NCBI RefSeq assembly: GCF_036965165.1
Contig: NZ_JBALOX010000019.1
Span: 6,351 to 70,350, forward strand
Reading direction: 5' to 3'
DNA: 64,000 nucleotides
From: Ferdinandcohnia sp036965165
GTDB lineage: Bacteria > Bacillota > Bacilli > Bacillales > Bacillaceae_L
The notes beneath the pieces are model-generated. The model saw only the letters and a program-made list of their open reading frames with translations, ran no database searches and was not told where the DNA came from. Positions 7,268 to 15,510 of the stretch are shown here, one piece after another. The position numbers and the translations under genes were made by a program. Every line of letters starts with the position of its first letter. Positions within the stretch are counted from its first letter, which is position 1.

Positions 7268-8893
7268 ATGGCAAAAGAAATTAAATTTAGTGAAGATGCT
7301 CGTCGCGCAATGCTTCGTGGTGTTGACGCATTAGCAAATGCTGTAAAAGTAACATTAGGGCCAAAAGGACGTAACGTGGTTCTTGAGAAAAAATTTGGTT
7401 CACCACTTATCACAAATGACGGTGTAACAATTGCAAAAGAAATCGAATTAGAAGATGCATTTGAAAACATGGGTGCTAAGCTTGTTGCTGAAGTTGCTAG
7501 CAAAACAAATGATGTTGCTGGTGACGGTACTACTACTGCAACAGTTCTTGCTCAAGCGATGATTCGCGAAGGCTTAAAGAACGTTACTGCTGGTGCAAAC
7601 CCAATGGTAGTTCGTAAAGGTATTGAAAAAGCTGTTACAGTAGCTGTTCAAGAATTAAAAGCTATTTCACAACCAATTGAAGGTAAAGATTCTATCGCAC
7701 AAGTTGCTGCTATTTCTTCAGATGACAAAGAAGTTGGCGAATTGATCGCTGAAGCAATGGAGCGCGTAGGTAACGACGGTGTTATTACAATCGAAGAATC
7801 TAAAGGATTCTCTACTGAACTTGAAGTAGTAGAAGGTATGCAATTTGACCGTGGATATGCTTCTCCATACATGGTAACTGACTCTGACAAAATGGAAGCA
7901 GTTCTTGAAAATCCATATGTGCTCATCACTGACAAAAAGATTTCTAGCATTCAAGAAATCCTACCAGTATTAGAGCAAGTGGTTCAACAAGGTAAGCCAT
8001 TATTACTAATCGCTGAAGATGTTGAAGGTGAAGCTCTTGCAACTCTAGTCGTGAACAAGCTTCGTGGTACATTCAATGCAGTCGCTGTTAAAGCTCCTGG
8101 ATTTGGTGACCGTCGTAAAGCAATGCTAGAAGATATTGCAATCCTAACTGGTGGTGAAGTAATCACTGAAGATTTAGGCTTAGACCTTAAATCTGCCGAT
8201 ATTACTCAATTAGGACGTGCTTCTAAGATTGTTGTAACAAAAGAAAATACGACAATCGTTGAAGGTGCTGGTGAATCTGATAAGATTGCATCTCGCGTAA
8301 ACAATATCCGTGTTCAAATGGAAGAAACTACTTCTGAATTTGACAAAGAAAAGTTACAAGAGCGCCTTGCTAAATTAGCTGGTGGAGTTGCAGTTATCAA
8401 AGTTGGTGCTGCTACTGAAACTGAACTAAAAGAACGCAAGCTTCGTATTGAAGATGCTCTTAACGCAACTCGCGCAGCTGTTGAAGAAGGTATCGTTTCA
8501 GGTGGTGGTACTGCACTTGTGAACGTATATAACAAAGTAGCTGCTATTGAGTTAGCTGGAGACGAAGCAACTGGTGTGAACATCGTTCTTCGTGCACTAG
8601 AAGAGCCAGTTCGTCAAATCGCTCACAACGCTGGTCTTGAAGGATCTGTAGTTGTTGAACGCTTGAAAAACGAAGCACTTGGTGTTGGTTTCAACGCAGC
8701 AACTGGCGAGTGGGTAAACATGGTTGACGCTGGTATCGTTGACCCAACTAAGGTTACTCGTTCGGCACTTCAAAACGCAGCATCTGTATCAGCTATGTTC
8801 CTAACAACTGAAGCAGTAATTGCTGACATTAAAGAAGATGCTCCTGCAATGCCTGACATGAGCGGAATGGGTGGAATGGGCGGCATGATGTAA
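7268..8893 (+). CDS. groEL: Chaperonin GroEL
   Basis: 541 residues, full-length 60-kDa chaperonin forming a double ring that folds proteins with ATP and GroES. Motifs: GPKGRNVV, the ATP site VAGDGTTTAT near residues 84-93, and the Gly-Met tail (GMGGMGGMM). It starts behind GAGGAGGGC. The final 16 bases, GGGCGGCATGATGTAA, recur five more times downstream in intact or degraded form and appear to be the attachment site of a family of integrative elements, so the native 3' end may have been swapped more than once. Confidence 0.98.
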   Translation: MAKEIKFSEDARRAMLRGVDALANAVKVTLGPKGRNVVLEKKFGSPLITNDGVTIAKEIELEDAFENMGAKLVAEVASKTNDVAGDGTTTATVLAQAMIREGLKNVTAGANPMVVRKGIEKAVTVAVQELKAISQPIEGKDSIAQVAAISSDDKEVGELIAEAMERVGNDGVITIEESKGFSTELEVVEGMQFDRGYASPYMVTDSDKMEAVLENPYVLITDKKISSIQEILPVLEQVVQQGKPLLLIAEDVEGEALATLVVNKLRGTFNAVAVKAPGFGDRRKAMLEDIAILTGGEVITEDLGLDLKSADITQLGRASKIVVTKENTTIVEGAGESDKIASRVNNIRVQMEETTSEFDKEKLQERLAKLAGGVAVIKVGAATETELKERKLRIEDALNATRAAVEEGIVSGGGTALVNVYNKVAAIELAGDEATGVNIVLRALEEPVRQIAHNAGLEGSVVVERLKNEALGVGFNAATGEWVNMVDAGIVDPTKVTRSALQNAASVSAMFLTTEAVIADIKEDAPAMPDMSGMGGMGGMM

Positions 8894-8894
8894 T
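8878..8894 (+). repeat. att-like core 1 (in groEL)
   Basis: GGGCGGCATGATGTAAT covers the last four codons and stop of groEL. It is followed by a terminator-like CCCTTGATTTATAGGGG, which also recurs after the copies at 13529 and 35461. Confidence 0.75.
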
Positions 8895-8976
8895 ATCGGC
8901 CCAATATCCCTTGATTTATAGGGGTCTTGCCTTACACCCTTTTAGGGGTAACATTGAACCCTAATAAGGCTAAAAA

Positions 8977-9035
8977 TTAGAGGTTTTCCATTAGTTCTTT
9001 GAACTTTTGGGAAGCCTCGTTTTTGTAAAGGAGTT
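8977..9035 (-). pseudogene. Integrase C-terminal fragment 1 / terminator hairpin
   Basis: On the minus strand the frame ends KNEASQKFKELMENL-stop, matching the C-terminal helix of the tyrosine-recombinase remnant at 13627-14057. On the plus strand the same bases form a hairpin: 8980-8997 pairs with 9001-9018 in 16 of 18 positions and is followed by TTTTT, so it probably ends groEL transcription. Confidence 0.6.
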
Positions 9036-9038
9036 TAC

Positions 9039-9070
9039 TTGAAATTTTCTAATTCTTGTAGTAATATAAT
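9039..9070 (+). promoter_or_regulatory. Promoter of the thiamine operon
   Basis: TTGAAA at 9039-9044, 17 bases, then TAATAT (9062-9067) overlapping TATAAT (9065-9070). It lies about 35 bases ahead of the TPP riboswitch. Confidence 0.6.
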
Positions 9071-9103
9071 AGATAATTTTAATAATTGAATAAATTGGAG
9101 TTT

Positions 9104-9196
9104 TACTAGGGGATCCCTTGATAAGGGCTGAGAATAAAGTAGTTACTTTTAAACCCTCATAACCTGAACAGATTAGTATCTGCGTAGGGAAGTAGC
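9104..9196 (+). ncRNA. TPP riboswitch (THI element)
   Basis: Conserved parts in order: ACTAGGGGATCCC, GGGCTGAGA at 9125-9133, ACCCTCATAACCTGAACAG at 9152-9170, and GCGTAGGGAAGTAG at 9182-9195 closing P1. Binding of thiamine pyrophosphate should favour the terminator downstream and switch off tenI-thiOSGF. Confidence 0.95.
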
Positions 9197-9237
9197 GACT
9201 GTTTGTGCTTATGTGAATTTAGGCAACTATCGAACAC

Positions 9238-9270
9238 ACCACTTTCCTATGTCGGAAAGTGGTTTTTTTT
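9238..9270 (+). terminator. Riboswitch expression-platform terminator
   Basis: ACCACTTTCC pairs with GGAAAGTGGT, followed by eight T. It lies between the TPP aptamer and tenI. Confidence 0.9.
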
Positions 9271-9328
9271 GAGGGCGCAGCAAGTTAATAACTTACAAAG
9301 AAGGTGCTCCAATGAAGGGGAGAAGTAA

Positions 9329-9937
9329 ATGAAGTTGATGGCTGTAACGGATCAGTCGCATTCTGTTCGTGAACTCGCATCGAAGATCATAAAAATAAAA
9401 AACAAAATTGATTTTGTCCAAATACGAGAAAAAACAAAAACCGTTAAAGAAATCATCATACTACTCCAATATTTGGAAGAGGGTGGTGTTGAAAAAGAAA
9501 AGATTATCTTAAATGATCGATTAGATATTGCCTTACTGATGGATATTCCAAATGTCCATTTTCCTGAAATAGGGCTTCCGGTTAAAATGGTCAAAGAACG
9601 TTTTCCTCATCTAACAGTTGGTCGGTCGGTCCATTCCTATGAAGGAGCTAAAGAAGCCGAAGCAAAAGGAGCAGATTATCTCTTATACGGACATTGCTAT
9701 GAGACGAATAGTAAAAGGGGAAAGGCTCCAAATGGCATTGAACCCCTCATTGAGATGAAAAAGCATTTGAGTCTACCAATTTATGCAATCGGTGGAATTA
9801 AACTAGATAAAGTAAACGAATTACGAGAATTAAAAGCAGAAGGAATTGCAGTGATGTCAGGAATTTTTTCAGCAGAAAATCCGCTAGCTGCAGCAAGTCA
9901 ATTTTATGAGGTGGTCCGTAATGAAAAACAGCTATGA
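9329..9937 (+). CDS. tenI: Thiazole tautomerase TenI
   Basis: 202 residues of the ThiE/TenI fold. TenI aromatises the thiazole carboxylate phosphate released by ThiG. Visible features are QIREK near residue 31, LNDRLDIA near 75, GRSVHS, the YLLYGHCYE segment with the tautomerase His, and the phosphate loop AIGGI near 151. The GH pair and the partnership with thiO-S-G-F favour TenI over thiamine-phosphate synthase. The start follows a GGGGAG stretch. It is first in the operon: tenA, first in the B. subtilis operon, is missing. Confidence 0.85.
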   Translation: MKLMAVTDQSHSVRELASKIIKIKNKIDFVQIREKTKTVKEIIILLQYLEEGGVEKEKIILNDRLDIALLMDIPNVHFPEIGLPVKMVKERFPHLTVGRSVHSYEGAKEAEAKGADYLLYGHCYETNSKRGKAPNGIEPLIEMKKHLSLPIYAIGGIKLDKVNELRELKAEGIAVMSGIFSAENPLAAASQFYEVVRNEKQL

Positions 9938-11033
9938 AGTAGCAGTAATTGGGGGCGGTATTATTGGATCCTCGATTGCTTATTATTTAGCAAAGGAAAA
10001 TATCGATGTAGCTGTGTTCGAGGAGAATCAGGTTGGGGCAAAAGCTACAAGTGCTGCGGCTGGCATGCTAGGGGCGCATTCTGAATGTGAGGGGGATGTT
10101 GATGTCTTTTTCCCTTTTGCAAGAAAAAGCCAGTTTGCTTATGGAAAGCTGAAAGATGAATTGTATGAATTAAGTGGAATTGACTTGGGTTATAGAAAGG
10201 GGGGCATTTTAAAGCTTGTATTTTCTGAGCAAGATAAACAAGGTTTAAAGGCGATTTTAGCCCAACCAACCGTTTCATGGCTAGCAACAGAAGAAGTGAA
10301 AAAATTAGAACGAGATGTTTCACCTCATCTGTTAGGCGCAGCCTATATTGAAGATGATGTAAACGTTTTACCGATTGGGGTTTGTCAAGCGTTTGCTAAA
10401 AGTGCTCAAATCCTTGGTGCCTCTATTCTAGAATCTACAAAGGTACTTACTGTTGAAAAACAAAATAATGTTTTCCTCCTTCAAACCACAAGGGGTGTTG
10501 TTGAAGCGAAGCATGTAGTCGTTGCCAGTGGAGTTTGGAGCGAGACCTTTTTTAGGCAGCTTGGGTTAGATCATCAAATGACTCCTGTAAAAGGGGAATG
10601 CATTTCGGTGATTGGTGAAAAAGCGGTTTTAAAGCATACCATTTTTCATGATAAATATTATGTTGTCCCAAGAAACAATGGAAAGCTTGTGATTGGCGCA
10701 ACCATCAAGGAGAACGATTGGACTGATAAGGTTAGTCTAAATGGCATCGAAACACTTATAGCAAAGGCAAAAATGTTGCTGCCTACCATAGCAGATATGA
10801 AATTGGATTCAGCTTGGTCAGGATTGCGTCCCCAAACATTTGATCAAAATCCATTCATTGGCTACCATCCTGAAGACGAAGGAATTTTATTTGCGACAGG
10901 CCATTATCGAAATGGCATCCTGCTTGCTCCTGCAACTGGGCAAATGATTACGGATTTAATCTTGAAAAGAGAAGTGAAAAAAGACTGGGTGGAGGCTTTT
11001 AGAATTGACCGTCGTAAGCCGCTGACCGTTTAG
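9921..11033 (+). CDS. thiO: Glycine oxidase ThiO
   Basis: 370 residues, FAD-dependent D-amino-acid-oxidase family. It oxidises glycine to the imine used by ThiG for the thiazole ring. The FAD-binding GGGIIGSSIAYYLA is near residue 11; ATSAAAGMLGAH follows, and the C-terminal GHYRNGILLAPATG is the family's second flavin motif. I use the ATG at 9921 behind GAGGTGG; an earlier in-frame start at 9906 would only lengthen the overlap. It overlaps the end of tenI by 17 bases, so translation is coupled. Confidence 0.93.
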   Translation: MKNSYEVAVIGGGIIGSSIAYYLAKENIDVAVFEENQVGAKATSAAAGMLGAHSECEGDVDVFFPFARKSQFAYGKLKDELYELSGIDLGYRKGGILKLVFSEQDKQGLKAILAQPTVSWLATEEVKKLERDVSPHLLGAAYIEDDVNVLPIGVCQAFAKSAQILGASILESTKVLTVEKQNNVFLLQTTRGVVEAKHVVVASGVWSETFFRQLGLDHQMTPVKGECISVIGEKAVLKHTIFHDKYYVVPRNNGKLVIGATIKENDWTDKVSLNGIETLIAKAKMLLPTIADMKLDSAWSGLRPQTFDQNPFIGYHPEDEGILFATGHYRNGILLAPATGQMITDLILKREVKKDWVEAFRIDRRKPLTV

Positions 11034-11047
11034 GAGGTGATCCATAC

Positions 11048-11251
11048 ATGTCTATTATCGTAAACGGAAGACAGATTGACCTTCCAGAAACCATCCAAAA
11101 TGTTCAAGGGTTGCTTTCCCATTACAATCTAGAAAATCGTATTGTTGTGGTTGAGGTCAATAAGGATATTGTGATGAAAAATAACTATGAAACTACAGGT
11201 CTTTCAAAAGGCGATGTAGTAGAAATCATACATTTTGTTGGAGGAGGATAA
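11048..11251 (+). CDS. thiS: Sulfur carrier protein ThiS
   Basis: A 67-residue ubiquitin-fold protein ending in VGGG. The terminal Gly is adenylated by ThiF and turned into a thiocarboxylate that donates sulfur to the thiazole. It lies between thiO and thiG with an AGGAGGTGA ribosome site and three bases to thiG. Confidence 0.95.
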   Translation: MSIIVNGRQIDLPETIQNVQGLLSHYNLENRIVVVEVNKDIVMKNNYETTGLSKGDVVEIIHFVGGG

Positions 11252-11254
11252 AAC

Positions 11255-12022
11255 ATGTTAAAAATAGCAGATCGAAGCTTCAGATCAAGACTCTTATTAG
11301 GTACTGGAAAATACCCATCATTTGAGATTCAGAAAAAAGCGGTTGAAGTATCAGAGGCTGAAATTCTAACCTTTGCGGTAAGAAGGATGAATATTTTTTC
11401 AGAGGAACAACCGAATTTTCTTGAACAACTGGATTTGACTAAATACACTTTACTTCCGAATACGGCTGGTGCAAAAACGGCTAAAGAAGCAGTTCGGATT
11501 GCGAAATTAGCGAAAGCCTCTGGATTATGTGACATGATCAAAGTCGAGGTAATTGGTGATGATCGTACTCTTTTACCGGATCCGATCGAAACGTTAAAAG
11601 CATCTGAAATGCTTTTAGCTGAAGGTTTTATTGTACTTCCGTATACTTCTGATGATGTGGTATTAGCTAAGCGTCTTGAGGATCTTGGAGTTCATGCCAT
11701 CATGCCGGGGGCTTCCCCAATTGGTTCTGGAAAGGGAATTATTAATCCTCTTAACTTGAAGTTTATTATCGAACAGTCATCCATTCCAGTCATTGTTGAT
11801 GCTGGAATCGGTTCACCTAAGGATGTAGCATTTGCCATGGAGCTTGGTGCGGATGCTGTATTACTTAATACAGCCGTTTCTGGTGCAAAAGATCCTGTGA
11901 AAATGGCGGAAGCAATGAAACTAGCATTGGAAGCGGGAAGACTAGGGTTCGAAGCTGGAAGAATTGAAGAAAAAGAGTACGCAGTGGCAAGTAGCCCAAC
12001 TACAGGAATGGTGACATCTTGA
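11255..12022 (+). CDS. thiG: Thiazole synthase ThiG
   Basis: 255 residues, TIM barrel. It joins deoxyxylulose phosphate, the glycine imine and ThiS thiocarboxylate into the thiazole phosphate. Key parts: LLGTGKYPSFE near residue 14, TLLPNTAGAKTAKEA near 65, MIKVEVIGDDRTLLPDP near 97 (Schiff-base Lys), MPGASPIGSGKGI near 148, and VDAGIGSP and DAVLLNTAVS. It is complete and of normal length. The stop TGA overlaps the TTG start of thiF. Confidence 0.97.
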   Translation: MLKIADRSFRSRLLLGTGKYPSFEIQKKAVEVSEAEILTFAVRRMNIFSEEQPNFLEQLDLTKYTLLPNTAGAKTAKEAVRIAKLAKASGLCDMIKVEVIGDDRTLLPDPIETLKASEMLLAEGFIVLPYTSDDVVLAKRLEDLGVHAIMPGASPIGSGKGIINPLNLKFIIEQSSIPVIVDAGIGSPKDVAFAMELGADAVLLNTAVSGAKDPVKMAEAMKLALEAGRLGFEAGRIEEKEYAVASSPTTGMVTS

Positions 12023-13032
12023 ACAATCGCTATTCTAGACAGGAATTATTTCTGGGAGCGACTGCGCAAGTAAAAATAAAAGAGGCAAGTGTCATCATAA
12101 TTGGGGCAGGTGCATTAGGTTCTGCAAGCTCCGAAATGCTGACAAGAGCAGGAATTGGGCATCTAACGATTATTGACCGGGATTATGTGGAATGGAGCAA
12201 TTTACAAAGGCAGCAATTGTATACGGAAGAAGATGTAAAAAATAAAATCCCAAAAGCAATTGCCGCGAAAAAACGTCTTGAACAAATTAATAGTGAAATC
12301 ACAATTGAGGGGAACGTTGAGGATGTTCACGGACTGAATATTACTGAATTGATTAAAGGTCATTCAGTTGTCGTTGATGCTACGGATAATTTTGAAACAA
12401 GTTTAATCGTTAATGACTCAGCTGTAAAAATGGGGATCCCCTTTATTTTTGGTGCATGTGTGGGAAGCTATGGACTGACATTACCCATTATACCGGGAGA
12501 AACTCCGTGCTTGCACTGTCTTTTAAACCATCTGCCAATGGATGGAATGACATGTGATACCGTTGGGGTTATTAGTCCGATTGTTCAAGTCACCGCTGCT
12601 TATCAAGTGGCACAAGTGTTCCGACTCCTTTCGGGAGAATCGATATCACCAATTCTTCAATCGATAGATATTTGGAAAGGTGAAAATGCAGAAATCAATG
12701 TAACAAAGTTAAAAAATAAACTTTGTCCAACATGTGGTGACCAACCATCCTATCCTTTTTTACAGTTTGAAAATCAAATGAAGACGGATGTTCTCTGTGG
12801 AAGAGATGCCGTTCAGTTAAGACCAGGGCTCCCGCAAACATACTCATTGGAGGACTTAATAAAAAATGTAAAGCATCAGGTAACAAACCCTGTCTTAAAT
12901 CCATATTTGCTTTCCTGTCAATTTGAAGATTATCGAATCGTTTTCTTTAAGGATGGTAGGGCGATCATCCACGGCATAAATGACGCGAAAACAGCACGAG
13001 CTATCTATAGCCGATTCATTCAATATTATTAG
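12019..13032 (+). CDS. thiF: ThiS adenylyltransferase ThiF
   Basis: 337 residues, E1-like ThiF/MoeB family. It adenylates the C-terminus of ThiS. The nucleotide loop GAGALGS is near residue 30, RQQLY and DATDNFET follow, zinc cysteines are CLHC and CPTC, and a C-terminal extension of about 90 residues resembles that of B. subtilis ThiF. The start is TTG, overlapping the thiG stop by four bases (TTGA). The B. subtilis operon continues to thiD; here it stops and about 360 bases without a gene lead into the attachment-site repeat. Confidence 0.92.
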   Translation: MNNRYSRQELFLGATAQVKIKEASVIIIGAGALGSASSEMLTRAGIGHLTIIDRDYVEWSNLQRQQLYTEEDVKNKIPKAIAAKKRLEQINSEITIEGNVEDVHGLNITELIKGHSVVVDATDNFETSLIVNDSAVKMGIPFIFGACVGSYGLTLPIIPGETPCLHCLLNHLPMDGMTCDTVGVISPIVQVTAAYQVAQVFRLLSGESISPILQSIDIWKGENAEINVTKLKNKLCPTCGDQPSYPFLQFENQMKTDVLCGRDAVQLRPGLPQTYSLEDLIKNVKHQVTNPVLNPYLLSCQFEDYRIVFFKDGRAIIHGINDAKTARAIYSRFIQYY

Positions 13033-13390
13033 GATTCATTATAGGATTCACAATTCAGTTCGCATTTTGTTTAGTGCTAGATTTTTTGCTGCACATTCAT
13101 AAAGAAGTGTAAGTACCTGAAGATTGGTAAGTTGGATAATATGTTTGATTTCTTTAGATATAGCTTGTCTGTTGTTTCTTGGAATAAGATTAAAAATGGG
13201 CTATACAAATAATCAATTAAGAATGATACTTGGATATGTGGACCAACAAAATGGCTAAGGAAGAAACACGTTTATCAAGAAATCATTATAAGGTCTTTAA
13301 GTTTTAAAGAGACTTTGCTCATGATTTTATGCCATCACCACTTAAATCTTCATTTACTAAAAGTAGTAATGACCAAAATTTTAAGATAAA
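13033..13390. other. Gene-free stretch after thiF
   Basis: About 360 AT-rich bases without a convincing frame on either strand. I see no recognisable thiD remnant here. Confidence 0.5.
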
Positions 13391-13545
13391 ATGCTAACAT
13401 TTTGCTAACGCAAGTAAGTGAAAAACGGTAAATTCCCGTTAAAGATATTACAGCACGGATTTCCCAAAACCTTGATATACAGTATTTTTTGCACATATCG
13501 TTAAAGATATTACACACTCTCATCTTACGGGCGGCATGATGTAAT
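13391..13545 (+). repeat. Island end: att-like core 2 with arm
   Basis: It begins ATGCTAACATTTTGCTAACG, carries two copies of CGTTAAAGATATTACA (13437-13452 and 13498-13513, approximately) and ends CTTACGGGCGGCATGATGTAAT, the groEL 3' end. The whole unit of about 150 bp recurs at 32441-32592 and, degraded, at 45163-45310. The repeated inner motifs look like recombinase arm sites (inference). Confidence 0.8.
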
Positions 13546-13626
13546 AAACATCATAAATCCTTGATATATAGGGGTTTTTGAGTGGAATAAAGATAAATGC
13601 TCACTTTTTTCACAAAAACCATCTTA

Positions 13627-14057
13627 TTAGAGAAGGTCTTTCATCAGTTTACTGAACTGGTGGGAGGCCTTTTCTTCCATATTGGCGGTCATATGAGCGT
13701 AAATATTTATGGTTGTATTGATGTATGTATGCCCTAAACGCTACTGAATCTTCTTTACTCCCACACCCGCTTCAATCAATAGAGATGTAGATGTATGTCT
13801 GAATGAATGAGGGGTAATGTTTTTATGAATACCTGCCTTTTTGAATAGACGTTTAGTCTAGTTTCTCAAACTTTTCTTAATTTCGGATGTCCATCATTTC
13901 GTACAAAGATAAAATTGTTATCAACATAAAAAAGCCCTTTTTGTAACTTCACTTCTTTTTGCCTGATTTCATGACGTTTCAACATTTTTACGAGCCTTTT
14001 CTCAAACTTAATTGTTCGGATGGAACCTGTGAATGGAAAATTAATATGAATAAGCAA
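13627..14057 (-). pseudogene. Decayed tyrosine recombinase (integrase), catalytic domain
   Basis: Read on the minus strand, 14057-13866 gives a segment with SIRTIKFEKRLVKMLKRHE and YVDNNFIFVRNDGHP, typical of phage integrases. After a stop and frame changes, 13810-13627 gives ITPHSFRHTSTSLLIEAG (the HxxR box), RLGHTYINTTINIYAHM (LGH and the tyrosine nucleophile) and the tail KASHQFSKLMKDLL-stop. The N-terminal arm-binding and core-binding domains are missing and there is a stop before RLGH, so it is dead. It lies immediately beside att-like core 2, as integrases usually do, and points toward it. Confidence 0.88.
13633..13678 (+). terminator. Hairpin inside the integrase 3' end
   Basis: On the plus strand 13633-13649 pairs with 13655-13671 at all 17 positions if G-T pairs are allowed, followed by a T-rich run. 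The same hairpin, with different bases, occurs at 8980 and 32691. Confidence 0.65.
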
Positions 14058-14540
14058 ACCAATAGATGCATTTACACCATATCAGGTCTATTTGGAGTTG
14101 GTTAATCTACAATTACAAAGGCACTTGTCCAGGGGGAAAATTTGCCTTAAGGGATAACAATGCTTGTGCAATCAACTTCTCACCTTCCTCTACTCCATGA
14201 GTTAGGAGAAGGTTAATGCTTAATTTCTGAAATATCTATGTTAGAAACTTTATTAGCTGAGTACTATCTTTTTTATGGCCATATCTTGACCAAAATTCAA
14301 TCTCAAAACCTTTAAACCTTCTATGCTATCTGCTCTTTTAATCCATCTGTTACGTGTGATATGGATGTTAGAGTGTCCAAACCGCTTTTATTGGGGTAAG
14401 CGTGGAGATAGCCGGTCCCCTAACTCAATTTACCCATAAAATAGGCGTTTGAAGTTTAGTTATTGCCCAAACAGCTTTTGGAATTAAGAATATATTAGAA
14501 ATAAAAGTTATGGGAAAAAAAGCCGAGTAGGAGGGAAAAT
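14058..14540. other. Intergenic stretch with unidentified fragments
   Basis: There is no intact gene. On the minus strand around 14110-14210 a short frame reads VEEGEKLIAQALLSLKANFP, which I cannot place. The end contains the ribosome site (AGGAGGG) of the cytidylyltransferase gene. Confidence 0.4.
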
Positions 14541-15329
14541 GTGAAGGTCTTAATTTTAGCTGGAGGGTTTGGCACAAGAATAAGTGAAGAAACCCATTTA
14601 AAACCCAAACCTATGATAGAGATTGGTGATAAGCCAATCTTATGGCACATTATGAAATTGTACTCTAGTTATGGTTTTAACGACTTCATTATTTGTTTAG
14701 GGTATAAGAGCCATGTTATCAAAGAGTACTTTTTTAACTATTCCCTTTATAATTCCGATATTACCTTTGATCTTCAGAAAAAAAATAAAAGTATCATTCA
14801 TAAAAACTCCGCTGAACCTTGGAAGGTCACCTTGGTTGATACAGGTTTAAACACATTGACAGGTGGTCGGATCAATAGAGTGCGGGACTATGTTGGAAAT
14901 GAGCCTTTTATGGTGACGTATGGCGACGGAGTTAGCGATGTCAATATAAAAGACTTAGTTGAATTTCATCGCTCCCATGGGAAGTTAGCTACAGTAACCA
15001 CTACACAGCCAGAGGGCAGGTTCGGAGTTTTGTCCTTGACTGCTGACCAAAAAGTAGAGAAGTTCCGGGAGAAGATACAAGGGGATAGCAGTTGGATAAA
15101 TGCTGGCTTTATGGTATTGCAACCAGAAGTTTTTAACTACTTAAATAACGGCGACCAAACGGTATTTGAAAAGGAACCATTAGAGAACCTTGCCAAGGAT
15201 GGACAATTAATGGCTTTTAAACATACTGGCTTTTGGTATCCGATGGACACTTTACGGGATAAGCGATATTTACAAGAGATTTGGGCTTCGGGTAAAGCTC
15301 CCTGGAAAACATGGGATAAAGATGATTAA
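14541..15329 (+). CDS. rfbF: Glucose-1-phosphate cytidylyltransferase
   Basis: 262 residues, sugar-nucleotidyltransferase fold. It makes CDP-glucose from CTP and glucose 1-phosphate, the entry to CDP-linked deoxysugars. Motifs: LAGGFGTRISEETHLKPKPM (residues 6-25), VTYGDGVSDV near 130 (metal-binding Asp) and the RfbF-type end GFWYPMDTLRDKRYL. The start is GTG behind AGGAGGG. No CDP-glucose 4,6-dehydratase with clear RfbG features follows directly, so the use of CDP-glucose is uncertain. A second, truncated RfbF tail occurs at 22422. Confidence 0.88.
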   Translation: MKVLILAGGFGTRISEETHLKPKPMIEIGDKPILWHIMKLYSSYGFNDFIICLGYKSHVIKEYFFNYSLYNSDITFDLQKKNKSIIHKNSAEPWKVTLVDTGLNTLTGGRINRVRDYVGNEPFMVTYGDGVSDVNIKDLVEFHRSHGKLATVTTTQPEGRFGVLSLTADQKVEKFREKIQGDSSWINAGFMVLQPEVFNYLNNGDQTVFEKEPLENLAKDGQLMAFKHTGFWYPMDTLRDKRYLQEIWASGKAPWKTWDKDD

Positions 15330-15510
15330 GGAGTAAAATTTTTATTAGATTTCTCTAAGGTCCGAGGGAATTATGAGTTATTAATTATGGTTCTATTGGC
15401 TTCTTAGGAAGTAAGTTATTATTCGTCGAAAAACGGTACTGGGATTCAGTGCAATGCCACATCGAGAAAATGAAATTATAGAATCAAAATTAAAATATAG
15501 GTGGATAAAA

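Noticed and set aside
7243..8583. Several open frames on the minus strand of groEL
   Set aside because: Shadows of groEL codon usage; low complexity and no ribosome sites.
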